This document shows positions 25,232 to 37,746 of a DNA stretch of 64,000 nucleotides, piece after piece; the first letter of the stretch is position 1; each line of letters starts with the position of its first letter. The stretch is from the NCBI RefSeq assembly GCF_013373865.1, contig NC_050468.1, positions 7,130,510-7,194,509 on the forward strand, written 5' to 3'. The position numbers were made by a program, and so were the translations under genes. This DNA comes from Monomorium pharaonis (taxonomy: Eukaryota; Arthropoda; Insecta; Hymenoptera; Formicidae). Below the pieces are notes generated by a model. That model saw only the letters and a list, made by a program, of their open reading frames with translations. It searched no databases and was not told the origin of the DNA.

Positions 25232-26074
25232 GTAAACATTACGATTCAAGTACTGAATTAAGATCACTCAAAATTGCAGTCGAAACGGTTGTGCGTTAAT
25301 CTTGTAATTCTATTTTAATTTTTAAAATATGCATAAATAGTAAATTATAAGTAACTTTTTAAACGCACTAATAACGGTAACTTTTATTGCCCATTTTCTT
25401 AAAGTATTTAGTATTAACATTTAGGAGTGTTAACAATTTTTAATCGTTTTGTACAAAATTGTTGAATATTATTTTTTAATAAATTTTGAGATGACAGAAA
25501 GAGATGTTTTTTTAAATATAACTTTTTTTTGTATAGAAAAAAGATCTTTTTAGGATTTTTGTCAATGTTTAAGATAAAGAATAGTAAATATTAATCAATA
25601 TCTGTAAGAAAGTTGAATTATTCAGCTTTCTCTTTCTCTCTCTCTCTCTCTCTCCCTCTTATTCACGCTCGTACGCACATACACACAAATTATTATTTAC
25701 TTTATTTTATCTATTCAATAATAAAATTTTAATTTAATATAAATTTTGTTTTTTTTTAATAAAAAAATTAATATATAGATTTTGTTTATAATTAATTTTT
25801 ATTGTTAACAAATTGTATATTAAAAAATTTTTTATTTACTTTTAATTCGTATTTTATACTTGCACGTGCGCACGCATTATTTGTGCCATTTATCTTAATT
25901 AATAATAATAATCGCGTAAGTTTTAGTATATTTAGTAAATTAATTATTGACAGAAAACATTATTTTATTTCTCAAAATAATTGTATTATATTTCTCATTT
26001 ATACATATTACAAAAGATGTGTTATTTTTAATATTACTCAATATTATTTAATATTACTCAATATTAATTTGCAG

Positions 26075-26764
26075 ATGAAGTTTACATTAGGATTGATTGC
26101 TGTCTCAGCTATTATAGGTCTGGGACAAGCTTATCCGAACATTGATTTCGACAATGATGTGCCAGCTGGTACAGATAGAGATTTGTTGAAAGAGCTAATG
26201 GATTTTGTCAATCTCCTTCCGATGGATGAGTTTATTGGAATAATAGCCAAGTATGTAACTGAAGACGCAAAAGTACGAGAAGCATTAGATTTCATACAAA
26301 CAAGTGAATTTGATGATTTGATGCGTTCTCTTGAATCTCTTAACGAATATCAGGCATACACAGACTTTTTAAAGAAGATTGGACTTCCTATGGAAGAAAG
26401 CTTAAAGATGGAGATACAACATGCCATAAAGATGAAAGATAATCCAACTAATTCAGACTCTAAGGTTCAGGTGGGTGATGGAATGGAAGGAATGATCAAG
26501 AATCTTGTTAGCACTTTACCTTTGGACAAAATTGATGCTCTTTATGAAGAAAAAATGAAGAATTCCAAAATCTATGCTGATTTCATTACAAAAGTTACGT
26601 CGAACGAGATGGATAAGATCGTCAATGATCTAATTGCTAGTGATGCTTATAAAATGTTTATCACAAAGACCAAAGAAAAAGGATTGGAATTTGAAGCATT
26701 ATCCCTTCTTGATGCAAGAATACTTGGTATCAAGTCAGAATACGATCACCTTATCGGTATCTAA
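26075..26764 (+). CDS. G12-like secreted protein A2 (insect allergen-related repeat)
   Basis: 229 aa on one exon; the ATG directly follows the acceptor ttgcag. Residues 1-19 are a signal peptide ending GQA|YP. Half-repeat 1 spans about 36-110 (LLKELMDFVNLLPMDEF, VREALDFIQTSEFDDLM) and half-repeat 2 about 133-229 (VGDGMEGMIKNL, LPLDKIDALYEEKMKNSK, YKMFITKTKEKGLEFE). The mature protein contains no cysteine. Single-domain members of PF06757 such as mosquito G12 are secreted or microvillar midgut proteins, and Bla g 1 holds lipid in a helical shell; the same is inferred here. With A1 it forms subfamily A, which lacks the DYVPPKIE connector of subfamily B. Polyadenylation signal AATAAA at 26895-26900. 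The open frame extends upstream to 25802, but the ATG at the splice junction and the signal peptide fix the start. Confidence 0.92.
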   Translation: MKFTLGLIAVSAIIGLGQAYPNIDFDNDVPAGTDRDLLKELMDFVNLLPMDEFIGIIAKYVTEDAKVREALDFIQTSEFDDLMRSLESLNEYQAYTDFLKKIGLPMEESLKMEIQHAIKMKDNPTNSDSKVQVGDGMEGMIKNLVSTLPLDKIDALYEEKMKNSKIYADFITKVTSNEMDKIVNDLIASDAYKMFITKTKEKGLEFEALSLLDARILGIKSEYDHLIGI

Positions 26765-26900
26765 TATGGTGAATATTTGCTACTTGTCAAAGTAGATTAT
26801 ATGTTACTGTAATAATGAAACACAAACATCACTAATGTAATTGTTTGTAATAGTAAATAATTAATGTAATCATAATTATTTCTTTTGATGAAATAATAAA

Positions 26901-28015
26901 TTTATTACTTTAAAATAAACTTTTATTTTATTTTTTCTTTTTCTTGTAGATATGCTTTTTATAATTAACCCTCCGATTAATTGTATTGTCTTTACTACTT
27001 TGGAATGTAACTATTTTGCTGGTTATCATTTTCTTTATTTTAAGTAAAGAAGAGAATCTGAAAAAGATTCACAATATATCTTTTAATATTATAATAACTA
27101 TAATATAGTTGATGATGTTATAATTATTTTGTAGAAAATTGTTCATTGAAATATATTAATAATATAAGTGAGAGGAAAAGATTCTTTAGAAATATAACTT
27201 TTTTTTACTCAGAGAAAAGAAATTTAAATTTTTTTAATGACGAAATAAAAGATTATTTTTTTAACGAATTCAACCATGTATGATAAAGTTGTTTTCTAAT
27301 ATTCCATTTTCAAGAAATAATTATAAATGACTATGTGCATGCTATCTTGTACTCACCCGTCTGTGCGGTTGATTCTTAAAGCAGCGTTTTTTTTTTGTAA
27401 AAAATGATAATAGTACATAATACATTTGCATTCTGCATTAAAGTAAAATCATGGAAGTTTTTGTCACGTTATAGATACAGCCAGACAGGCCATTTACTTA
27501 GTACTTGAATATACAACAATCAATATGTAATGATCAAAACGTAAATTAACGATAGAAATCAAATTGCAAGAATATTTAAAAGTGAATTATGACAATAATG
27601 TTTAAATCGCGGAAATTTTATTATTGTATAGCGAGATAATTATTCACGCTTGAATATGCCATAAGATAATCGTATCAACAGATCGTAGATCATAATATAT
27701 AGTGATGATATAATAAGATCAAAATAGTGGTGTAAAATATAACTGATCTAAAGTGATCGAAATGACAAGTCATAGTTAATTATATAATGTTTCGTAACAT
27801 AAGTGGTAGTATAAAATGCTGTTACTTTGTGAGAATTAATTTAATACGTACTATCGTTTGATCGTGCATCATATGCTACGTTTTGTAAGTACATCTACTA
27901 ATATTTTGAAAATTTTTATGAATGGTTATATTTCTCTTACAATTTTATTTTTAGTTTAAAAAAAATTACGTTATTACATGCAAATAATTTGTAATATTTT
28001 TTATAGAATATTACA
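26901..28015. other. Intergenic, 3' flank of A2, no gene
   Basis: The first 300 bases resemble the 3' flank of gene A1 (16,260-16,560). The rest is AT-rich and holds nothing I can identify. Confidence 0.5.
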
Positions 28016-28018
28016 TAG

Positions 28019-28810
28019 AACTCTGTCGGCACTTTGTATTATATTTGTTTGAAAACACATAAGATATTACATAAGATTATTTGTGACCTTTACTTAAACA
28101 AAGAACAAAAATTAAAAAGAGTACAATACGTATGATTTAGATTTATTATTTGAAGATAAAAATACACTTATTTTTAAGGTAAGTAATAATAATTTAAATA
28201 TAATCAACGTACAGCAAACCTACTTTTTAAGTATAATAATTATTTTTATTTTTGAATGGATATATATATATATATATATATATATATGCTTACAATTTAC
28301 TAATACAATTTATATAATATTATTTCCTTTTCTTAATTTCCTTTATCTAATGTTATTAATTTTTCTGGTATATCAAAAGAATTTTCAAAATCTAGGCCGT
28401 CTTTATCCATTTTAAAATTTTTGTCATGTATATTTTTAAGCACATTTTCTACATTTTTTATTTCTCTTTGTGATAAGTTTAAAGAAAAGCAGTATTACCA
28501 CGCTTCTTTGATTGCATTTTACCTTAAAAATTATAAATAGTATATTGTAAGCATACATAATATCTATTTAAAAATAATAATAATTATACTTAAAAAATAG
28601 GTTTACTGTACGCTTAATGTACTAAATTATTATTACGTATATTAAAAATAAATGTAGGTTTTATCTTCAAATACTAAGTCTAAATCTAAATCATACGTAT
28701 TGTACTTTTTTTAAATTTTTATTCTTTATTTGAGTAAAGCTCAAGAATTATGTGATATCTGTGTTGTGTTTTTAAACACAAAAAAAAAACAAAGCATTGA
28801 CAGACTTTTG
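28019..28810. mobile_element. 800-bp foldback element with a coding remnant
   Basis: The left arm (28,019-28,310) and right arm (28,540-28,810) are imperfect reverse complements. They share blocks such as gtacaatacgtatgattta, and the left arm carries a (TA)n tract at 28261-28287. The centre (about 28,333-28,495) holds an open minus-strand frame of about 50 codons ending at 28333. Its composition is protein-like (LSQREIKNVENVLKNIHDKN, then DGLDFENSFDIPEKL). This may be the last piece of a transposase whose rest has been deleted; I cannot name its family. Confidence 0.55.
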
Positions 28811-28819
28811 TGTAATATT

Positions 28820-29400
28820 TAATTTTAAAAAATCTTATAAATTAAATTTTATATAATGGTGTAATTAAAAGCTAAAGATAAAATTGTAAGAAAAGTATAA
28901 AGTGAAAAATTTTATAATATTAATAGATATATTTACGAAATGTACCAAATAGTGTACGACAAACAATAATACATACGAAGAATTTAAACATTTATATTAT
29001 TATTTACTTTTAAATAATCTTACGGTTTGATTTCTCTCGTTAACTTATCTTTTGATTATTACATATTGACTATTGCGTATTTACATAAGTATTACGAAGT
29101 GTTTATCTGGCTGTATGTACATGATACAAATTTCCATGACTTTAATGCAGAATGGGATTATGTTAGTCCCTATCATTTTTTACAAGAAAAGACACTGCGT
29201 GAAGAATCGAGCGTATGGACACGTACAGATAGCTTATATATATAAGCATTCGTAATTATTTTTCGAAACTATATCAGAAAATAACTTTATTATACACGAT
29301 TGGATTTGTAAAAAATAATATTGTATTTTGTCATTAACAAAATGTAAAATTTAGTAAAAAATGAAATAGTGGGGAAAGTATTTAAACTTAAAACTTTACT
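28820..29400. other. Intergenic AT-rich, nothing seen
   Basis: Overlapping frames of 60-72 codons occur at 29,027-29,255 without any recognisable motif. No feature supported. Confidence 0.5.
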
Positions 29401-30233
29401 TTCGTTATTTTTAACAATTGCTGCGTTACTATGAATTTATAGATAAATATATTCCGAGATCTGAATTGTTTTTTAAGTGTTATCTTGGATAATTGTTTTA
29501 ACGGTGGAAAATAAAAATTGTTATCACATAATGATAAATTACTTGAAATACATATTCTAAAAATTTTATATGAATCATAATGTGATTAATGTCACTGTAT
29601 TCTTTATAAGATATTGCACAAATCAAAAAGATAGCATATCGTATTAACAACTATATATTTTAACAAACAGACGGCTATGAAAATACTGTAAGTTAAAATA
29701 AATAGAAATGAAATATTCTTTGAACATTAATATCAATTGTTTACATAGAAATGTATAAATCAAATATTTTATTAATATTTAATTTATAATTTTATTAACA
29801 TTAAAAATCTACATAAATAACACTTTGTATTTTTGAAACTAAACCGTTTTGAGCATGTAGTCATATAAAGTTTTTGTCTTAAATTAATATAACGACTCTT
29901 CCTATAATTTTTTAGAGTATTTAACTACCCTGTACATTTATAAATCAAATAATGTAAAGCAAAAATTACAAATTTTTATGTATTTCTATGTCTAAAATCT
30001 AGCAAATGTAACTATTACATACAACATATAAAACATGTTTGTAGGAAAGACCGATATAATATATATTTACGTACATATTATACCTGTCTTTTCTAGAAAG
30101 CTTATCAAATAATTCCTAAAATTTTACATGTTTACAATTTAACTTAATCTTGTGTAATTTTGTTATCTTGATATCTTAATCTGATTGCTTAATTTTTTTA
30201 CTTGTTTTTTTACATGAAGTTTGATATTACCAC

Positions 30234-30294
30234 TATATAAATATATGATCATTACTAATGGTTTCTAATACGCATCTATCACGCAGCTGTCACA
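30234..30294 (+). promoter_or_regulatory. Core promoter and noncoding exon 1 of gene B1
   Basis: TATATAAATA at 30234-30243 is followed by the shared exon-1 sequence (atggtttctaatacgcatct) and the donor caca|gtaagt (GT at 30295). About 0.85 kb upstream of this (from about 29,440) is homologous to the regions before psi-B2, psi-B4 and B6. Intron 1 is 30295-30873. Confidence 0.7.
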
Positions 30295-30791
30295 GTAAGT
30301 ACAACAAATTTATTTATCTAGTTTCCTCTACATATCTTATATACATTAAGAATGTAAGGACATTTTTTAATTTAAATTTTAAATTTTTTACGTAAAATTT
30401 ATACATGTATATAACTTACATGATCCACATAGTTTCCAAGTTTGTTGCTAACCCATATATGGGCCAGTCAACTCTTTAAAAATTCATAAATGTGTACACA
30501 CACGCACACACGCAAACACGTACACAATTACTATTTGCTTTATATTATTTATTTAATGATTAAATATTTTAATGTTTATTTTAATAAGAGCATAATGAAA
30601 TAGATTTTGTTTTTAATTAATTCCTAACGGAATTATTAACGGATTATGCTTTTCTAATTTTAATTTACTTTTTTTAAATTTGTTTAGTATTGACGTCATT
30701 TATCTCATTAATATATAATTGCAGCATTTTAGTAATTAAATATAAATTAATCATTCATAGAATACATTATTTTATTTCTCAAAATAATTTC

Positions 30792-30831
30792 TTTTATTAT
30801 ACTCTATGTTTATACATAGAGTATAATAAAA
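30792..30831. repeat. Perfect 17-bp-stem hairpin in B1 intron
   Basis: ttttattatactctatg and its exact complement surround a 6-base loop, 42 bases before the splice acceptor. Paralogous introns lack the perfect pairing. Confidence 0.7.
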
Positions 30832-30873
30832 TGTTAAAAGGTATATTGAAATATATTCAATATCAATTTGCAG

Positions 30874-31572
30874 ATGAAGCTTACATTAGGATTGATTGCA
30901 GTCTTGACCATTGTGGGTCTAGGACAAGCTTATCCGTCTCAAGATTTTGGAAAAAGTTTGGCAATAAAATTCGCCAAAAATTCAGCAATAGGATTCGGTA
31001 AAAGTGGCAATTTACAGGAAGAGCTAGAAGATTTCATCAATCTTATTCCGGCACAAGAGTTTGTTGACATAATAGTCAAGTATGTAAATGAAGACGTGAA
31101 AGTACAAGAAGCTATACAATTCTTGTCTACAAATGAATTCCGTGATCTGTTGCGTGCTCTTGAAGCTCTTAAAGAATATCAAGCATTCATAGAATATTTA
31201 AAAAATGCTATTGAATCTGCCCAGAAACTGTATCGTGCCATGGGTATGGAAGAATATGTACTATTCAAGATAGAGAGCTTTTTTAAGACACAGAAGATCG
31301 GTGATGGAATGAAAGGAATGATCAAGGATCTTTATAACATATTACCTTTGGACAAAATTAACGCTCTTTACGAAGAAAAGATGAGGACTTCTAAAGTCTA
31401 TGCTGATTTCATTACGAAAATTGCGTCAAAAGAGATGCGGAAAATTATCAGTGATTTAGTCACTCATGAAACCTACAAAGAATTTATTACAAAGACCAAA
31501 GAAAAAGGTTGGGAATTCGAAGGGTTATCAATTCTTAGTGCAATAATAATTGGCATTCCAATAAACATCTAA
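30874..31572 (+). CDS. G12-like secreted protein B1 (insect allergen-related repeat)
   Basis: 232 aa on one exon, starting at the ATG that abuts the acceptor ttgcag. The signal peptide is residues 1-19 (MKLTLGLIAVLTIVGLGQA). The N-terminal linker is longer than in subfamily A (FGKSLAIKFAKNSAIGFGKS). Half-repeat 1 contains DFINLIPAQEFVDIIVKY and EFRDLLRALEALKEYQ. Half-repeat 2 contains GDGMKGMIKDLYNILPLDKI, ALYEEKMRTSKVYADFITKI and YKEFITKTKEKGWEFEG. There is no cysteine in the mature chain. The segment EYLKNAIESAQKLYRAMGME differs from the AGLPIIQ version of B3 and B5. AATAAA lies at 31678-31683. The function by family is a secreted gut protein; lipid binding is inferred from Bla g 1. Confidence 0.92.
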   Translation: MKLTLGLIAVLTIVGLGQAYPSQDFGKSLAIKFAKNSAIGFGKSGNLQEELEDFINLIPAQEFVDIIVKYVNEDVKVQEAIQFLSTNEFRDLLRALEALKEYQAFIEYLKNAIESAQKLYRAMGMEEYVLFKIESFFKTQKIGDGMKGMIKDLYNILPLDKINALYEEKMRTSKVYADFITKIASKEMRKIISDLVTHETYKEFITKTKEKGWEFEGLSILSAIIIGIPINI

Positions 31573-33909
31573 TGTACTGAACATTTACTGCTGGCACTTT
31601 ATCTAAATAAATTATGTTAATAACGAAATATAGAAGTTACTAATGTAATAATTATTTCTTCTGACTTAATAAATTTACCATTTTTAAATAAACTACTTTT
31701 ATTTTGTTTTCTTTTTCTTAAATACTTTTGAATATAATTATTTATACAAAGAAAAATAAAAAGAGAAATACAGATAAAGAATTTGTTCATATCTTGTCGA
31801 TTTTACATATTTAATGTGATATATATTTATTATTCTTTTTTATGTACATATCACACATACATTTTTTAGAAATACATAATGTGTCTTGGTAGTGACAGTT
31901 ACATATTTTAAATTAATAGTAACACTAATTTATGTATATTATATCTCATTAGGCGAGAGTTTTTGAATGCGTATCAGTCATCTAAATCGTATCTTTTCAA
32001 TATTTCGTAGTTTTACTTAATATAAACGATATTTAGTAATCAAAATATAAAGTAAATGGAAAATGAGTAATGTAGACAAAAAATTAACAGATTATGTCTC
32101 GTTTTGCGCATTCTGTTAGTGTTTTAAAAAATGAAGTACAACTAATGTAAACTTTTTATCTATTTATATAGCTGATAATAATATAATTATTTAATTTTAC
32201 ATTAAAGTTTTATATTTTCTAAAAATAAGATTTAGTATAATATATTTTACATTTATAGTATATACATATTTACAATTATTGCAAAAATTACATCCATATT
32301 TTTATAAAACCTACCAAGTTTTCGAAATCGTACCATTACATAAGATTCTTATATTTCTATTCCTATATGCGTACCAATCGAAAAAAAATAAATTTAAGCT
32401 GCTTTTATTATAATGTTCTTTCCATTATTTTCTTTTTATTATGTTTTTATTTACTTTTTCATTATTATTATTCATTTATTTTTAAATATTTTATATGATT
32501 AAAAAAATCTTAAAAATTTTGGATTCTGGAAGTCGTTATTGTTATGTATTATTGTCGCGAATACTTATTCGTTTTTTATTTACCTGACGCTATTTACATA
32601 TGAGTTTGCTTGTTGAGCCAACGGAATCGACATTTTATCTTTGAATTTAGTCTAATTCGGAGATTCCCGAAAATTCCTGGAATCTTATCCATCGCTCTGC
32701 GATTGGAAATGACGTGTAATATAAGCACACGATTATTTTGTAATACTCATGTTGTTATTGCGAAAAGATATAGGCAATTCGGATACTCTTGTACATACAT
32801 ATTAATAATCTTTTCTCGTGCGTTTACCACAAAGCTTGCGATATTTAGTTAAACAGGTAATTAGACACATGTATACGTATGTGAATAGCTTTATCGATAT
32901 ATTGATATCTTTATATTCACTTAATGTATAATACGCGTTATTCCTTATTTCTCTGTAGTAATTTTACAGATCGCTAACATTATCTCTAATTATAATATAT
33001 TTCCTCAAATTTTTAATAGCTTAGACTTTTATATTTGAATTCGACATTCTCAAAACTACAAAGAAAAACTAAATCTCAAGGTTTCTTCTAGTCGGTAAAA
33101 AATCACTTTTTTTGACACCCTTCTTTACAGATAAATATATTCCGAGAGATAAATTATTTTCTAAGTATTGTCTCGGATAATTCTTATTTATTTAATAACA
33201 GGAATATTAACTACGGAAAATTAAATACATTGTTACCAATGATAAATGATTCAGATATTTCAAAAATTTGATGTGAATCATGAATTAAGAATGATTAACG
33301 TCACTCTTAATATCTTAATGTTATCGCTACTTATAAGATATTACAAATCAAAGAGATAGCATATCTTAATATAAACAAATCGTAACAAACAGATGGGTAT
33401 AAAAAAATAACTGTAAGTTAAAATAAATTAAAATAAAATATATATTTTAATTGAAATTAATTATTTATATGGAAAATATAGAAATGCATAAATTAAATAT
33501 TTTATGAAATCTAAATAAATAACTCCGTATTTGTGTAATTGAGCTGTTTTGGAAATAATCATCTAATGTTTTCGTTTTAAATTAATGTAAGAACTTTCCT
33601 TATAATTTTTTGGAATACTTAACGATTTTGTACATTTATGAATCACATGACATGAAGCAGAAAATGTGAATTTCTATGTATTTTTATATCTACAATTGGA
33701 GCAAATACCGACTACAATTCACGTACACATAGATATAAAATTGATTATTTACATATATACTTTATCTATCTTTACTAGAAAACTTATCAAATAATTTGTA
33801 AAATTTTACATGACTTTATATAACACATGACATAACATTAATATCTTAATCTGATCATATAGTTTCTTATTTAGTTTTCTTTTTTTTATGAATTGATATT
33901 ACTGCACCA

Positions 33910-33965
33910 TATAAATACGCAAATACCAACGGTTTCGAATACGCATCTACCATAGAGATGCCACA
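33910..33965 (+). promoter_or_regulatory. Core promoter and exon 1 of pseudogene psi-B2
   Basis: TATAAATA at 33910-33917, then ggtttcgaatacgcatct and the donor ccaca|gtaagt (GT at 33966). The promoter looks intact although the coding exon is broken. Confidence 0.6.
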
Positions 33966-34445
33966 GTAAGTAAAGAGAATTTCTTTATGTGTTTTACATA
34001 TATTAATAGTTTAGCAAGCGCGAGTGCGCACACACACACGCGCGCAAAACTATGTGCTTAGTTTTATTTATTCAGTAATCAATATATTTTATTTTTAATA
34101 AAAATTTTAGTTTTATTTTTAATAAAAGTTATATAGTTTTATTTATATTAAAAATTAAATTACATAGATTTTTATATAATTTTTAATTAACTTTTATTAT
34201 TAACGGATTATATACTTTATATATTGTTATTTTTTAAATAGTTTTATGATTAACCTTTTTATTTTTCTTTTTATACCAATTATTTATGTCACGCATCTTA
34301 TATTAATATATTATAACCGCGTAAGTTTTATCAAATTAATTTTAGATAAAAAATAACTTTTTATCTTTTAAAATAATGGTTTTTAATATACTTTATATAC
34401 AGAAGATATATTGTAATATATAATATATTTAATATTATTTTGCAG

Positions 34446-35181
34446 ATGAAGTTTACGTTAGGATTGATTGCTGTTTTCTTAACCATTGTGGGTTTAGCAC
34501 AAGCTTATCTATTCCTGGATTTCGGCAAAAATTGGGTAATAAAATTCGGCAATGGAATTTGGAAAAAATGGCGATTTAATGGAAAAGCTAGATGATTTTA
34601 TCTATCTTATTCCGATGAAAGAGTATATTGATTGAGTATATATAATAGTCAAGTATGTAAATAAAGATGTAAAAGTACAAGAAGCTATAATATTTCTGTT
34701 CACAAATGAATTCCACGATCAGCTGCGTGCTTTCAAAGCTCTTAAGAAACATCAAGCATTAGTGGAATATATAGAAAAAGATGGATTCCCTATTATTCTA
34801 TCCAGGAAGTCCGGGAACTGTATCGTGCCATCGGAATGAATGATTATGTACCACCCAAGATAGAAGGCTTTTGCAAATTTCTAATTAACGCACAAAAGAT
34901 CGGTGATAGAATAGAAGGAATGAAAGGATCAAGTATCTTTATAACATATTACTTTTGGATAAAATTGATGCTCTTTACGAAGAAAAGATGAAGACTTCCA
35001 AAGTCTATGCTGATTTTATTACGAAAATTAAGTCAAAGGAGATGAGAAGAATCATTAATGATCTGGGCGTCAATGAAACCTATAAGGAATTTATCACAAA
35101 GATCAAAGAAAAAGGATTAGATTTCGAAGGAATATCAATTTTTTTAATGCGAGAATAATTGGCATTAAGATAAAAAACTAA
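34446..35181 (+). pseudogene. G12-like pseudogene psi-B2
   Basis: Starts with a normal acceptor-ATG junction and signal peptide (MKFTLGLIAVFLTIVGLAQA). A +1 frameshift in the linker near 34,555-34,565 leads to TGA at about 34,593. In the original frame, an in-frame TGA and an extra tatata segment follow near 34,635-34,650. Further shifts occur near 34,800 (cctattattctatccaggaagtccgg), near 34,920 and in a T run near 35,140. The last part (ALYEEKMKTSKVYADFITKI..) is still open from 34,955. At least the first shift and the tatata insertion are shared with psi-B4. No full-length protein can be made. Confidence 0.88.
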
Positions 35182-36806
35182 ACTCAGCATTTAAACTTCT
35201 GAACATTTGCTGCTTGCAATTTATTATTATAAATTATATGTTAATCTGATAACAAAATATAAAAATTATTAACATAATAATTAGTTTTTCTGAGATCTAC
35301 TAATAAATTTATTATTTTAAAATAAACAACTTTTATTTCTTCCTTTTTTAATATGTATTTAAATATAATTAAATGTTCTCGCCAAGAAAACATTAAATGG
35401 TAAGAAAGAGAGTAAAATGGAGATATAGTGTAACAAGTGCAAAAGTTCAGCTTTTTTAGCACGAGTGAGAAGAAGTCGATTCGTACGCGTTGCTCAGCGA
35501 GAGTTATCATTACACACTTATCGTACTATTATAAATTCTTTTACATTAAAGGAGAAAAGGCGGTTATGTAATAGATGTAGGACTTCATAGTATTTTGTAT
35601 TCTTTGTGTTATTTTAGGGTTAACCATCTAAATTGTTTCTTTTTATACTGTTTAAGCGTTATAACATGACCACTGGTCATAAGTGTTTATTGTCATAAAA
35701 GTATTTCAATATTGCAGATAGCAAGTTTTATGGATGTGTATTCTTTGCGTCATTTTGAAAAACATGCCGGGCATTAATCTTTTAACTTTATTGTAACTTT
35801 ATGTGTTTGAATATGGCTTGAATGACGTAATTGAATTTAATGTTTGACATAACTGGTACATGCATTTGATGTGTAAAGTTATATTGCCTGCGTTCAGGAT
35901 TTTAGACCACTTGCGAGTGTTGCGAATCTGAGTTCTATAATTTTTTTGAATTTAATTTCGTTATATTTTTATTTTACTTATATAATTAGATAATATATTA
36001 TTTGTTATAATACTTTTATAATGTTTTTACAATGTACAAAGTTGCAAGTGTTAATTCTGGAAAAGGATTTCTAAATCTATAAAAGAAATACATACAAAAT
36101 TTTATTAATGACGTGCACAAATGACTCTACATTGTCCACCTCGATTAAGTTTGACGAGCAGTTTAGCATTCTTTTAACTAGAATCATAAAAATATGTTAA
36201 TAATTTTTTTACTTTAATCATGTATTTTCTCTGTGTTGAAAAAAAACATTTGTATTAAAGAATAATTTTTTTACTATTTTGAAGCAAAATGAAACAGATC
36301 TATTGTATCTTTATTTTTTTTTCTTAAGCTATTGTTCTTTTTATTTTATCAAGTTTTATTTATCAAAATAATTATGCTTTTTAAACAATACCCAAGAAGG
36401 GGTACACGCAAGAAGAAGCTTGAGGAGAAATACATTTTACAACTCAGTGTGCCGTTTAAAGTGAAAAATAATTAACTGTTCTAAGATTAATGTAACTTTC
36501 CTTATAATTTTTAAAGTATTTAATGTTTATTTTGTATATTTATATCAGATGATGTGAAACAGAAAATAAAAATTTTTATTTATTTTCATATATAAAATTG
36601 AGCAATACTGAATACGATTCATATACAACATAGATATAAAATGTTATTATTTATGTATATATTTTATCTGTCTTTCTTAGAAAGCTTATCAAAAAATTCA
36701 TAAATTTCACGTGAAACTTAATCTCTTATAATATCTTAATTATCTGATTACTTAGTTTCTTATCTAGCTCTCTATTCCTTTTTTTTGTATGAATTGATAT
36801 GACCAC

Positions 36807-36867
36807 TATATAAATATGCGATCGTTAATAACGGTTTACAATACGCATCTGTCACACTGCTGCCACA
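36807..36867 (+). promoter_or_regulatory. Core promoter and noncoding exon 1 of gene B3
   Basis: TATATAAATA at 36807-36816, shared exon-1 sequence with atacgcatctgtcacac, and donor gccaca|gtaagt (GT at 36868). Intron 1 is 36868-37746 and holds an inverted-repeat element. Confidence 0.7.
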
Positions 36868-36909
36868 GTAAGTAAAATTTCTCTATATATGTTTTATATG
36901 CATTAAGAA

Positions 36910-37394
36910 GATGCTAAACTGCCCGTCAAATTTGATTGAGGTCAATAATGTAGTCATTCGTTAATCCTTGTTTATAAAAATATTTGCTTCAAAATACAAA
37001 TTATGTACGTATAATTATATACGTGAAATAACTTATACGTACAAATAAATAGCATCTCTCACTTCAGAATAGATCGAAGGATAAGACTATATTCGTCAAA
37101 TTACGATTAAAAGCTGTAAAAAAAAATTCTTTGTATAATCAAATTTTCAAAAATGTGTAGTGAAAGCGTTTAGATAAATAAAATTTGATTACACAAATAA
37201 TTTTTTTACGGTTTTTAATCGTAATTTGACTAATATAGTCTTATTATTCAATCTATTCTGAACTGAGGTATGCCATTCATTTGTATGTATAAGCTACATA
37301 ATTTGTATTTTAAACCAAATACTTTTATGAACAAGAATAAACGAACGACTCTACGTTATCGACCTCGATCAAGTTTGACGGGCAGTTTAGCATC
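36910..37394. mobile_element. 485-bp inverted-repeat element in B3 intron
   Basis: The ends are gatgctaaactgcccgtcaa and its complement. The arms pair over more than 200 bases (blocks tcaaattacgattaaaa and cagaatagat) around a centre near 37,150. A diverged copy lies in the B5 intron (about 44,140-44,815) at the matching position, so it predates that duplication. Confidence 0.75.
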
Positions 37395-37746
37395 CTCTGC
37401 CCACATATTACACAAAAAAATTACTATATGTTTAATTTTATTTATTCAGCGATCAATATACAATAATTCTGTTTTCAATAAAAATTTAATTAGTAGATTT
37501 TTTAATAGTTTTTAATTAACTCTTGTTATTAACAATTTATATAATTTATGTTTTTAATTTTTTTTATAATTTTAAAGTTTACCTTTTTATTTATTTCTTG
37601 TACCGATTATTTATGTCATCTTATGTTAATGTATAATCGCATAAATTTTAGTAAATTAATTTTTGATAAAAAATATTTTTTAATGGTTTTATTATATTTT
37701 ATATACAGAAGATATATGGTAATGTATATTTAATATTAATTTGCAG

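Larger units (their letters stand above)
32040..36055. repeat. Segmental duplication, copy 1 (pairs with 39,372-43,650)
   Basis: From 'gtaaatggaaaatgagtaat' to 'tgtacaaagttgcaag' this block, including psi-B2, recurs at 39,372-43,650 with psi-B4. The second copy has an extra 562-bp element plus an 8-bp duplication. Homology resumes at the promoter and body of the next gene (B3, B5), so the ancestral unit was pseudogene plus gene. Confidence 0.8.

Noticed and set aside
25802..26074. N-terminal extension of the A2 frame upstream of the junction ATG
   Set aside because: It lies in the intron, ends in a consensus acceptor, and would bury the signal peptide inside the protein.
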